A stretch of 64,000 nucleotides of DNA from Dactylosporangium vinaceum. Lineage in GTDB: Bacteria; Actinomycetota; Actinomycetes; Mycobacteriales; Micromonosporaceae. The stretch spans positions 3,658,001 through 3,722,000 of the forward strand of contig NZ_CP061913.1 of NCBI RefSeq assembly GCF_019904175.1, read 5' to 3'. This document shows, in pieces, positions 35,006-42,604 of this stretch (the stretch's first letter is position 1; every line of letters starts with the position of its first letter). The position numbers were made by a program, and so were the translations under genes. The notes under the pieces were generated by a model. It had not been told where the DNA came from and searched no databases. It saw only the letters and a list, made by a program, of their open reading frames with translations.

Positions 35006-35476
35006 TCAGGCGTAGATCAGTGGGCTGTTCCACCGCAGCGAGTACTGGGCAGCCTGGTGGTACATCGCCACGTAGAACATGAGCGGGTCATCGATGGTCG
35101 CGTTCAGCGTCATCCGTTCGACCGGCAGATCCGCGGGCAGGGCGACCTCGACGGCGATCGGCGCGACGGCGGCGCGCAGCCGCTGGGCGCTGTACGCGAT
35201 CGTCGTGTCGTCGTAGGTGCTCGCGGCCGGTAGCTCGATCAGGCCGGTGAACTCCACAGGAACGATAAGCGACGCATGGAGCAGTTCGGTGGCGTCGTGC
35301 CGCGCGCAGGCCGCAGCAAAGGCGTCCATCGGCGGGACCAGCTTCTCCTCGAAGCCCGGCTTCGTCCGCGGCGGCCCGGGGTAGGGCGGCAAGCCCCGTG
35401 CGGCGAGCGCCTCGGCGAGCAGCGGGGCGCAAGCCTCCCGTTCCCAGCTCTCGGCGCTGACGTCGACGAGGTACAT
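35006..35476 (-). CDS. Hypothetical protein
   Basis: 156 residues from ATG at 35476, with GGAG five bp before it. Text such as MYLVDVSAESWEREACAPLLAEALAARGLPPYPGPP and SLIVPVEFTGLIELPAASTYDDTTIAYSAQRL suggests a compact alpha/beta domain. I do not recognise the family. Stand-alone gene, divergent from the next small ORF. Confidence 0.6.
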   Translation of the reverse strand: MYLVDVSAESWEREACAPLLAEALAARGLPPYPGPPRTKPGFEEKLVPPMDAFAAACARHDATELLHASLIVPVEFTGLIELPAASTYDDTTIAYSAQRLRAAVAPIAVEVALPADLPVERMTLNATIDDPLMFYVAMYHQAAQYSLRWNSPLIYA

Positions 35477-35499
35477 GCCCACTCCGGCAGAGTACCGGC

Positions 35500-35919
35500 G
35501 TGCCGGCAGGCATCGGCGGCTTCGTCGCGCTCGTCCCGACCCAGCCAATGGCCCTGCAGAGCCTCAACGACTGGTTCACCGTCGACTCGGTTAGCGGCGG
35601 GCAGATCCACACCCGCTATCACCACACCACCGCCCGCCCCGGCCTGAATGGCGCCTTCTCCTGGATGTGGGGTACCTCAGCCGGCACTTCCCGCGCCATC
35701 GTCGACAACGGCACCACCGCAGTCACCGCCACCACCGAACTCGACGCCGCATCCCGCGTCGTCACCCGCTTCGGCGCACTTGTCGACGGCACCGACCAGG
35801 TCATCGACCTGACCGAGGACCGAGGCCTGCACTGCCCCCTACCCAACGCGTTCTGCCGCATCCTCACCTGGCCCGACGGCAGCATCGGCGCCGACGGCAG
35901 CCACCCTCCAGCACGCTGA
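35500..35919 (+). CDS. Hypothetical protein, possibly truncated
   Basis: 139 residues from GTG. Third-position GC is very high from first to last codon, so coding is likely, yet there is no ribosome-binding site. The beginning (GFVALVPTQPMALQSLNDWFTVDSVSGG) looks like the middle of a domain. Later strands: HTRYHHTTARPGLNGAFSWMWGTSAGTSR. Perhaps a 5'-truncated gene; no family recognised. Confidence 0.45.
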   Translation: MPAGIGGFVALVPTQPMALQSLNDWFTVDSVSGGQIHTRYHHTTARPGLNGAFSWMWGTSAGTSRAIVDNGTTAVTATTELDAASRVVTRFGALVDGTDQVIDLTEDRGLHCPLPNAFCRILTWPDGSIGADGSHPPAR

Positions 35920-36055
35920 ACGCCCGCCCGGCCGCACTCTGCAGCCGCACAACGGCCGACATCTATGGTCGTGGATGCAGGTGATCGCTCTTCGCCGGTT
36001 ACAGGTACAGTAGGAGATCGATACCGTAAGTGTGGGGCTCGGCGGGGGAGACGAC

Positions 36056-36682
36056 TTGTTCCAGCTCATAACATGCACGCGTCGGCACCGGATTGCGGCG
36101 GGTACGGCTGGCGCGACGGTAGTCCTCGCCCTGGCAACCGGCTGCACTGATGCACCGTCGGCGGCGCCGGGCACCCCTGCCCCATCAGCCGCGACGACCT
36201 CCGCGGTCCCGGCGTCCACGCCGGCGCCGGTGAGCGCCCCGGCGACGACGGCGGGCGCCTACACCAAGCCCCCGTCGCGGAACCTCACCCGGCCGGCCGG
36301 TCTCGCGCCGGTCCCCGACTCAACCTGCTCATACGCGCAGAGCTCTATCCACATCTTCGCCGCGTCCTGGGCATCGAACCAGGTCAAATATGTCCAGCGG
36401 GGCCAGCCGGTGCCCGACGACACCTGGGCCGACACTGCCCGGCTCACCGGCGACTACCAGCAGGGCATCACCACCACCCGGTCGCGGCTCAAAGACGCAC
36501 ACGTCCCGGAGACCTACATCGTCTACAGCGACCTGGCCGACGCCGACGCCGCGATCACCGCAGCGATCACGGCCGCCAAGGCCAAGGACGACACCCAGGT
36601 GATGCCGATCTACACCAAGGCCCTCACCGCCGAAGACCACATCGTCGAATCGTGCTCAGCGCTGGAAGCAACCTCACGATGA
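36056..36682 (+). CDS. Putative lipoprotein
   Basis: 208 residues from TTG at 36056, chosen because GGGGGAG lies 5 bp upstream; a GTG at 36032 is the alternative. Type II signal: basic TRRHR, hydrophobic AGATVVLALA, lipobox ATGC (Cys about 30). A Pro/Ala/Thr linker of about 45 residues (SAAPGTPAPSAATTSAVPAS) precedes a helical domain with SSIHIFAASWASNQVKYVQRG and YSDLADADAAITAAITAAKAK. Membrane-anchored, outside the cell; function unknown. The first 85-bp repeat starts 6 bp behind the stop codon. Confidence 0.7.
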   Translation: MFQLITCTRRHRIAAGTAGATVVLALATGCTDAPSAAPGTPAPSAATTSAVPASTPAPVSAPATTAGAYTKPPSRNLTRPAGLAPVPDSTCSYAQSSIHIFAASWASNQVKYVQRGQPVPDDTWADTARLTGDYQQGITTTRSRLKDAHVPETYIVYSDLADADAAITAAITAAKAKDDTQVMPIYTKALTAEDHIVESCSALEATSR

Positions 36683-36687
36683 CGACC

Positions 36688-36772
36688 GGCCGCCGACTCG
36701 GGCGGTGACAGCACATAGCGCCTGGTTGGTCCAGCGCCGGACCAACCAGCAGCCGGACCGAGGTCATCGCCG
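36688..36772 (+). repeat. 85-bp direct repeat, copy 1
   Basis: Starts GGCCGCCGACTCGGG and ends near CATCGCCG; 79 of 85 positions match copy 2 at 37210. It contains a perfect hairpin: CTGGTTGGTCC, loop AGCGCC, GGACCAACCAG. Each copy stands right behind a gene, so it could act as a terminator, but the conservation outside the hairpin suggests more than that. Confidence 0.85.
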
Positions 36773-36836
36773 GCAGCAGCAGCGAATGCGCCAGGGGATA
36801 CCACCCCGCCGGCAGGACACAAGGGAGGAAACAACG

Positions 36837-37181
36837 GTGGGCGACGCGTACGGATGGACCGACAACGGCCGGCAAGTCTTCGACCCGCTGCGGCTGGAAA
36901 ACGCTGCCAGCGAACTGCGACAGAACCTCAAACCCGCCGAACTGCGTGCCCAGCTCCTCGATGGGCTGATCCCCCGCGAAGCGTTCGGCGACATCCCCGG
37001 CGGCGCCGACGCATATCACCGTCTGCTGGGCTCCGTCCAAGGAATGATCAGTGAACTGGAAAAGGTCGGCCTCGACCTCACCGACCTCGCCAGCCGCACC
37101 GTCGCCGCGGCACAGCTGGCGCACGAGGTCGACCCGGCCACCCAGGCCGCAGCCCGCCGCGGTCACTCACGCGCCGAGTAG
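36837..37181 (+). CDS. Small alpha-helical hypothetical protein inside repeat-flanked cassette
   Basis: 114 residues from GTG, with GGGAGGA 7 bp upstream. Helical text: LRLENAASELRQNLKPAELRAQLLDGL, then ADAYHRLLGSVQGMISELEKVGLDLTDLASRTVAAAQLAHEVD. The general shape (two long helices, about 100 residues, no signal) recalls WXG100/ESX-like or PE-like secretion partners, although the WXG turn is missing (YGWTDNGRQ near the start). Bounded by the two 85-bp direct repeats. Confidence 0.65.
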   Translation: MGDAYGWTDNGRQVFDPLRLENAASELRQNLKPAELRAQLLDGLIPREAFGDIPGGADAYHRLLGSVQGMISELEKVGLDLTDLASRTVAAAQLAHEVDPATQAAARRGHSRAE

Positions 37182-37209
37182 CAGAGGCCTCGGGGCGCAC
37201 CGCCCGCTG

Positions 37210-37294
37210 GGCCGCCGGCTCGGGCGGTGACAACACATAGCGCCTGGTTGGTCCAGCGCCGAACCAGCCAGCAGCCGGACCGAGGCCATCACCG
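37210..37294 (+). repeat. 85-bp direct repeat, copy 2
   Basis: GGCCGCCGGCTCGGG to CATCACCG; six substitutions relative to copy 1. In the hairpin the 3' arm has diverged (GAACCAGCCAG), leaving one wobble and one mismatch, so the stem is weaker than in copy 1. It begins 28 bp behind the stop codon of the cassette gene. Confidence 0.85.
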
Positions 37295-37587
37295 CAGATC
37301 GACCTGACCTGAGGTTGCTTCCGCGCGACGAGGTGCGTCAGCGTGCCTGCGTGTGCGCTTGCCCGCTCCGTCAAGCAGATAGATGCCCAGCACGAGGTTG
37401 ACGTTGGCGACCTTGTCCTCGGGGTGCGGCTTCGACGGGAATGGTGGATGAGTCGTTACCCCTGTCCCGCGGCTCCCCCGCCAGACATCGCACAGCAGCG
37501 GGAGGCGGGCTTCGAACGCGGAAGAGGCCGCCGATCCCCGTCAGATCGACGGCCCCGGCGGCCGTTGTGTGGTGTTGGTGAGTGGGC
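37295..37587 (-). other. Gene-free stretch with a possible coding remnant
   Basis: No complete gene. On the minus strand around 37380-37460 one frame reads TGVTTHPPFPSKPHPEDK then VANVNLVLGIYLLDGAGK with coding-like third positions. It has no start and runs into non-homologous sequence, so I take it as a possible fragment of a lost gene. Function not identified. Confidence 0.3.
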
Positions 37588-38319
37588 CTATCCGCCGATC
37601 TTCTGCAGGACGAACGACGCGGCGGCATTCTGATACCGGTCGAGGTACGTGATGTGGACCTGGCTGCTGGTGCCGTGGTCGCAGAACCGATCGTCACTGT
37701 CGCAGTAGGACTGGATCCTGCTGGCGTAGTGGAGCAACGCCTGGAGTTGGGCCGCCGAGCGGGGGAACAGGCCGTCGTTGGCCGAGGTGCCGACGTCGTA
37801 GGGTTGGTTTACGACGTGTCGCGGGTCGCCGAACTGGATCACCGCGAGGACGTGGTCGCCGATCGACGTGCTGATCGGCGGGGTCTGCGCACCCAACCCG
37901 CCACCGCCACCGCCGCCGAGCACGTCGCCGACGACGTGCGCGCCCTGCGAGTATCCGACGAGGATGATCTTCTGGGTGGGGCAGGCCTGCACCTGCGCGG
38001 TGAGCTGCGCGGTCAACGCCGACACGCCCTGTGCCGAGCTCGACGGATAGTTGAGGAGTGTGGCGGGGTAGTCGACGGCGGCCCGGCTGACGGTCTGGGT
38101 GCTGCTGTTCACGATCTGGGTGACCAGCGCACCGCTGATGCCTTCGCCAAGCGGTTCGGTGGATGCACGCGCGGTGATCACGTGTACCGCCGCGCAGCCG
38201 GAACCGGTGTAGGGCACAGCGTTGGCCGGGTTGACGCCGATACCGACGGCCGCCAGGGTGGCGGCGCCGATGAGCAGAATACGGGTGGACGGTCGCATCC
38301 GCCGGGTGCCGGCAATCAC
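37588..38319 (-). CDS. Secreted cutinase-family alpha/beta hydrolase
   Basis: 243 residues. Sec signal with RILLIGAATLAAVGIGVNPANA, cleavage near residue 34. Catalytic Ser in VGYSQG (S124), catalytic Asp in CDSDDRFC (D210, the C-x6-C disulfide loop typical of cutinases), catalytic His in VHITY (H222). Hydrolyses ester bonds in cutin, polyesters or membrane lipids; small actinobacterial cutinases often act on triacylglycerol or phospholipid. GTG at 38319 has AGGAG 8 bp before it and overlaps the stop of the acyl-CoA ligase remnant (GTGA). The cutinase was therefore once the downstream member of that operon. Confidence 0.88.
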   Translation of the reverse strand: MIAGTRRMRPSTRILLIGAATLAAVGIGVNPANAVPYTGSGCAAVHVITARASTEPLGEGISGALVTQIVNSSTQTVSRAAVDYPATLLNYPSSSAQGVSALTAQLTAQVQACPTQKIILVGYSQGAHVVGDVLGGGGGGGLGAQTPPISTSIGDHVLAVIQFGDPRHVVNQPYDVGTSANDGLFPRSAAQLQALLHYASRIQSYCDSDDRFCDHGTSSQVHITYLDRYQNAAASFVLQKIGG

Positions 38320-38517
38320 GGTTGACACTCCTCAGTGGACAGTTGAAGCGGTTCTGGGACGCGTTGCTTCACTTCGGTGGCGACCACCACGGCTCGCAGG
38401 TGCTCGCGGTCGGGCTTGCCGAGCGAGGTCAGTGGGATCCGGTCGAGCATGGTGACCTGCGGGGTACCTGGTGATGGGCGAGCCGATCACGGCTGAACGC
38501 GACGAGCTCCTCCGCTG
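38316..38517 (-). pseudogene. 3' remnant of acyl-CoA / fatty-acid AMP ligase
   Basis: The C-terminal end of an adenylate-forming ligase is readable in two pieces: EELVAFSRDRLAHHQVPR in one frame, then VTMLDRIPLTSLGKPDREHL (with the catalytic Lys of the LGKxDR motif) in the next, ended by TGA at 38316. A one-base shift at about 38455-38466 separates them, and the N-terminal 450 or so residues are missing. The stop overlaps the cutinase start, the scar of an intact operon. Confidence 0.65.
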
Positions 38518-38635
38518 AGGCTGACTGTGTGGATGACCTCGTCGAGGTAGGCGCCTGCGTTCGTCAGCGCGAGTGTCTGATCGAGCAGCGAGTCGAAATA
38601 CTCGGCGGTATCGGTGGGGTCACCACCGCGACACC
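38518..38635 (-). pseudogene. Remnant possibly of a metallo-beta-lactamase-fold hydrolase
   Basis: A short open stretch reads GGDPTDTAEYFDSLLDQT then LALTNAGAYLDEVIHTV. This resembles the helical segment after the active site in MBL-fold alkyl-sulfatase-like proteins. It is fused directly to the ligase remnant, as if a deletion joined two genes. Family assignment is tentative. Confidence 0.35.
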
Positions 38636-39088
38636 GTCCGCGACCGGGTGCGCCACGCGCTGGGGCACGTCACCGCCGAGGAGGTCCTCCATCGTGACGT
38701 CGCCTTGCCACGTCCGATCCGCGATAGGCATAAGCACGTATCAAACTATTGCACTAACAGTGCAGTCGATGTCAAGCTGAAGATCGTGGGTCGCCACGTC
38801 GCGACACGGATGTGGGGCAGGGCAACGGCCGGAGGCGTCGACCCGTCGTTGGCCGGACCATACGGGCGGATTCCGTTCGTGCTGCCCGTGGCCGGGCTGG
38901 TCAACCGAGTCGGGGCGCAACTGCTGGCCCGCTGATCCAGGGCTTGAGGGAATTCAGTGACAAGGTGGCCGGCTCGATCGCGGCCGCGTCCATGCTCGCC
39001 GCGGCCGGCTATCCGGCGGTGGCCGCCCAATCCAGCGTCGAGCGGCGCCGCCGTGGCGAGATGGCCTGCCGTCCACAGTGGAGGGCCG
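38636..39088. other. Gene-free stretch, likely decayed DNA
   Basis: No full gene. A plus-strand frame ending at 38935 (KIVGRHVATRMWGRATAGG, then VLPVAGLVNRVGAQLL) has coding-like codons but no believable start. The rest shows no consistent frame. AT-rich patches near 38730-38760 (ATCAAACTATTGCACTAA) could hold a promoter. Consistent with decay around the ligase and MBL remnants. Confidence 0.35.
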
Positions 39089-39673
39089 TCAGGCTGGGTT
39101 CGACCGGTCGTTCAGCAGCGCCTCGATCACGCACCGCAGGCACTGGTGCACCTCGGCCTGGCTCAGGCGGCGCAGGTGAAACCAGGACGCCCAACTCACC
39201 GCGGCGTCGAGCGCGGCCGACACGCGTGGCTCGCGGCCGGCCAATTCGGTGGCGAAAACCTCGGCGATCTGGTCCCTGAGCCAGGCGTCGCACCGGTCGA
39301 TGATGTCCGCCAGCGTCCGGGAGAACGGCGCGGCGCCGATCGCGCTCCGGCGAATCGGGGTCATCGTCTCGTAGATCCGTTGGCGCTGAGCAAGGAACTG
39401 GTCGATCCGCTCGGTCAGCGGCAGGTCCGTGGCGATCGGCTTCATGAATGTCGACAGGCGCTCGCCTTGCACGACCGCGACTTCGGTGTAGAGCTCGTCG
39501 AGATCGGCGAAGTGGACGAACACGCTTCGTCGCGACACGCCGGCCCGTTCGGCGATCGCGTCCGCGGTTGGCCGGCGCTGCCCCTCTTGGAGCAGGTTGA
39601 GCAGCGCTTCACTGATAGCCCGCCGGGTCCGCTGGGCATCGTTGATGCGTCGACCATGAGTGTCAGGAACCAT
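39089..39673 (-). CDS. TetR-family transcriptional regulator
   Basis: 194 residues from ATG at 39673. HTH: RRAISEALLNLLQEGQRRPTADAIAERAGVSRRSVFVHFADLDELYTEV (the VFVHF turn is typical). The helical ligand domain includes QRQRIYETMTPIRRSAIG and ASWFHLRRLSQAEVHQCLRCVIEALL. No ribosome-binding site, so perhaps leaderless. The target is not obvious; it may once have controlled the lost lipid genes next door. Confidence 0.85.
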   Translation of the reverse strand: MVPDTHGRRINDAQRTRRAISEALLNLLQEGQRRPTADAIAERAGVSRRSVFVHFADLDELYTEVAVVQGERLSTFMKPIATDLPLTERIDQFLAQRQRIYETMTPIRRSAIGAAPFSRTLADIIDRCDAWLRDQIAEVFATELAGREPRVSAALDAAVSWASWFHLRRLSQAEVHQCLRCVIEALLNDRSNPA

Positions 39674-39852
39674 CGAATCAGAAAGTACCAGTGCCGTTCG
39701 ATGGTCGTCAGCGCCGGAACCATGAAGAAGGTCAGGCTGACACGGCGGGCACCCGGGCTCGGGGTTGCGGTGGTGCACGGCGCCGCCACTGTCACGGTTG
39801 GCGCGTCGCGGTCGGTCGGACCCCACACCTGCACCGCCGCGGTAGGCCGTGG

Positions 39853-40449
39853 TCAGGCGACCCGGCACGTCACCGTGAGGTCGTCCACCCGCATGCCGAC
39901 CACGCCCCACTCCTGCCCGACGAGCACGACGCGGAAGACGACGTCCCGCGCACTCACGTTCCAGTAGCCGGTGGTCTGGTAGCGCCACGTCCCGACCTTA
40001 CTCAGGTCGGTCAGCTGGACCTGCTTGTTCATCTCGTAGACCCGGTTGTCGGCCCGGAACACGTCGATGCTGATCGTCACGGGGGTCTGCCGGGCATAGT
40101 CGATATTGGTCCAGACGGTCAGCTGGCACTGTGTCGCGCCCGCCGGGAGGCCGACGCGGCGGCCGAAGGACAGCCAGTTGGCACCGTAGCCGGAGTTGTT
40201 GAGGATCGAGGCGTACTGGGTGCCGCGATGCGCCTGGGCCTCGTTGTCGATGACCTCGACGGGGTTGCAGGTCCGATACTTCGGGCAGTCCTCCGGGCCG
40301 CCCCCGTCGCGGAACCACAGCGACTCCGTGCCCTCGAAGCCGTCCTTGAGCTCCCAGATGGTCGTGGCTTCGGCCGGGACGCCGAGGCCGAGGATCACCG
40401 CGCAGACGGTCAGCACCGCCACACCAGCTTGCCGCAAACGGCGTGTCAT
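39853..40449 (-). CDS. Secreted beta-sandwich protein of unknown function
   Basis: 198 residues from ATG at 40449. Signal peptide: RRLRQAGVAVLTVCAVILGLGVPAEA, cleavage near residue 28. The mature part begins TTIWELKDGFEGTESLWF and contains Cys pairs (EDCPKYRTCNP; TQCQLTVW...VTC at the end). A carbohydrate-binding-module-like strand pattern is visible (ASILNNSGYGANWLSFGRRVGL; WRYQTTGYWNVSARDVVFRVVL). Probably binds sugar or the cell surface; no enzyme motif seen. Confidence 0.68.
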   Translation of the reverse strand: MTRRLRQAGVAVLTVCAVILGLGVPAEATTIWELKDGFEGTESLWFRDGGGPEDCPKYRTCNPVEVIDNEAQAHRGTQYASILNNSGYGANWLSFGRRVGLPAGATQCQLTVWTNIDYARQTPVTISIDVFRADNRVYEMNKQVQLTDLSKVGTWRYQTTGYWNVSARDVVFRVVLVGQEWGVVGMRVDDLTVTCRVA

Positions 40450-40558
40450 GGACGCGGACGGTAAGGCGGCGGTGACCCGGCGGCAACGAACGGCCGCCGG
40501 TCGCTCGTTGCGACCAGCGCACCGTCCGTGAAACTTCCGCCGGGCCACGTCGGCTCGG

Positions 40559-41746
40559 TCAGCAGCCGCGCCAGACCACCGGCACGGTGTTGTTTGGGGC
40601 GATGGGCACGCTGTGGTCGCCGACGGTGCCGGTGGCGCCGGCCACGACCGGGCCGTTGACCGAGCCGGCCAGGTCGTGCCCGTCGGCGGTGAGGCCGGCG
40701 ACGATGCTGCCGCCCGGATCGAAGTCCGCCGGCATCGGCAGGACGTAGACCTGGCCGTCCCGCCACACGGCCGGCTCGCCCTGGTTCGTGAGGCCGGCCA
40801 CCGCGCCCGACCCGCTGACCCACTCGCCGCTGATGCCGGGGATCAGCTCGACGGCGCCGGTGCGCAGGTTCCAGCGGGCCGCCAGCATCGCGAAGTCCGC
40901 GTTTTTGTCGCCGGTCGGCGGCTTGGACGCCGGGCCCGCCGCCCAGTCCCCGGCGGCCGACCGCGGGGCGCTGCTCTCGGTGCCGGCCGGGCGTGCCAGG
41001 GCGACGGCCGGGCTGCCGGGCGTCCAGCGCACGGGGCGGCCGCCGGACTGCTCGACGCCGACGGCCACGCCGGCGTCGGTGAGGCCGAGGCCCGACCGGC
41101 CCGGCAGCACCGAGACGATCGCGGCGCCGCCGGCGGTGCGCCAGGAGACCGCGATCCAGGTCCCGTCGGCACGCACGAGCGTGCCGAGGACGTCGCCGCC
41201 CGCGTTGACGGCGTAGGCAGTGCCGCCGATTGCGCCGTCGGGCAGCGGCAGCCGGATCAGGCGGGTGCCGTCCCAGGCGACGGGGCGCTGCTCGGCGTCG
41301 TCGCCCCGGCGGTCGGGCCCGGTGAAGCCGACGATCATCCCCGCCGCGTTGACCGCCTGGGGGACGAACGACTCCGGCAGTACCGCGACAGCGCCGCCGC
41401 TCCACAGCAGCGCCTTGGCCGCGTTGCGGTCGCCGGTCTTGCCGATGACGAGCCGGCCGGACGGGTCGATGCCGCTGGTCATCACGCCGCCGGAGACGCC
41501 GGGCGGCAGCGGCAGCCGTTCAACGGCGCACCCAGGACCGGCGGCGGTGATCGACGGCCCCGCGAAGGTGCGGGCCACCGCGACGGCCCCGACGACCGCG
41601 AGCACAGCCGCCGCGGTCGCCGCCGCCCCTATGCGCCGCAGCCGGCGGCGGCGCCGGCGCCGGGCCTCGGCCAGCACCTGGGCCACGGGCAGCGGCGGCA
41701 TGGGCACGTCCTGGCGGGCGTAGTGGTGCAGCGTCTCCTCGATCAT
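40559..41746 (-). CDS. Membrane-anchored HAF-repeat beta-propeller protein, sigma-factor partner
   Basis: 395 residues. Cytoplasmic N-terminus of about 40 residues ending in a basic run (EARRRRRRRLRRIG), one helix at about 41-60 (AAATAAAVLAVVGAVAVA), then an external propeller. HAF-type repeats are visible: AVNAAGMIVGFTG, AVNAGGDVLGTLV, LTDAGVAVGVE, VAGLTNQGEPAVW. The start overlaps the stop of the SigE-type sigma gene (ATGA), so it may act as its membrane-bound sensor or anti-sigma factor, although the N-terminus has no zinc anti-sigma motif. Confidence 0.75.
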   Translation of the reverse strand: MIEETLHHYARQDVPMPPLPVAQVLAEARRRRRRRLRRIGAAATAAAVLAVVGAVAVARTFAGPSITAAGPGCAVERLPLPPGVSGGVMTSGIDPSGRLVIGKTGDRNAAKALLWSGGAVAVLPESFVPQAVNAAGMIVGFTGPDRRGDDAEQRPVAWDGTRLIRLPLPDGAIGGTAYAVNAGGDVLGTLVRADGTWIAVSWRTAGGAAIVSVLPGRSGLGLTDAGVAVGVEQSGGRPVRWTPGSPAVALARPAGTESSAPRSAAGDWAAGPASKPPTGDKNADFAMLAARWNLRTGAVELIPGISGEWVSGSGAVAGLTNQGEPAVWRDGQVYVLPMPADFDPGGSIVAGLTADGHDLAGSVNGPVVAGATGTVGDHSVPIAPNNTVPVVWRGC

Positions 41747-42270
41747 GCCTGCCCCCTGCGGTGGGTGATGACGGTGGCGCGGGCAGGCGCGTCCTCGAGG
41801 AGCGCGCTGCGCAGGCCCTGCAGCCCGTGGTGGGTGCGGCTCTTGACGGTCCCCTCGGAGCACTTGAGCACCTTCGCGACCTCGGCCACGGGCATGTCGC
41901 AGAGGTACCGCAGGATCACGACCATCCGCTGCGCCTCCGGCAGCCGGTGCAGGGCGGCCCGCAGCGTGAGCCACTCGTCGACCTGCCGGCTGCCGGACTC
42001 GACGGGCGTGTCCGGCGGATCGTCGCGCAGCAGCACCCGGGCCCACCGGTGCCGCCGGTAGCTCAGGCACGCCCGTACGACCATCGTGTGCACATACGCG
42101 TCCAGGTTCGCGACGTCGGTGAGCCTGCCCCACCGCCGGTAGAGCACGCTCAGCGCGTCCTGCACCGCGTCGTCGGCCCGGTGACCGTCGCCCACGACCA
42201 AGCGCGCAACCCGCCGTAGCGACGGCAGCCGGGCCTCGACGTAAGCGACGTAATCCTGTTCGGCGCGCAA
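41743..42270 (-). CDS. SigE-family ECF RNA polymerase sigma factor
   Basis: 175 residues from TTG at 42270, with GGGAGG 6 bp upstream. Region 2: DYVAYVEARLPSLRRVARLVVGDGHRADDAVQDALSVLYRRW, the short form typical of the actinobacterial SigE (TIGR02983) group. Region 4: LHRLPEAQRMVVILRYLCDMPVAEVAKVLKCSEGTVKSRTHHGLQGLR. Coupled to the downstream HAF-repeat membrane gene. Confidence 0.88.
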   Translation of the reverse strand: MRAEQDYVAYVEARLPSLRRVARLVVGDGHRADDAVQDALSVLYRRWGRLTDVANLDAYVHTMVVRACLSYRRHRWARVLLRDDPPDTPVESGSRQVDEWLTLRAALHRLPEAQRMVVILRYLCDMPVAEVAKVLKCSEGTVKSRTHHGLQGLRSALLEDAPARATVITHRRGQA

Positions 42271-42351
42271 CGGCCGCCTCCCTCGTGTGGTCTCCCTGAT
42301 CGATGCCGCCGGCCGGGCGCCAGGTTCAAGATCGTCACAGCTTTCGCCCCG

Positions 42352-42585
42352 TCAGCCGGCGAGCCGCCGGACCGCGATGCCGCTCTCCGTGACACAGCCC
42401 AGGTGAGTGCGGCTCCATCCGCAGCCGCCGACGGCGAGGGTGCCCAGCGGCACCGGGCGCCGTCGAGCGGACGATCGCCGTGGAGCGGGTGCACCGTCGC
42501 GGCGTACGACACCGCCGAGCCGTACTTTGCCACGCTGTAGAGCGTGCAGACCGCCTGCGATCAGGTCGGTCCCGCGTGGCGAACA
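42352..42585 (-). pseudogene. Frameshifted remnant of an unknown gene
   Basis: The 334-bp gap before the sigma gene holds a minus-strand reading VCTLYSVAKYGSAVSYAAT then VHPLHGDRPLDGA. After a one-base shift near 42450 it continues as PVPLGTLAVGGCGWSRTH and LGCVTESGIAVRRLAG, ending at TGA 42352. Both parts have coding-like codons, so a small or truncated gene has decayed here. Family unknown. Confidence 0.35.
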
Positions 42586-42604
42586 GCAAGCCGGCCGGCG
42601 CCGG

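Noticed and set aside
36700..37294. Integron attC sites or CRISPR repeats
   Set aside because: Only two copies, 522 bp apart, without the conserved attC core triplets or any short spacer array.
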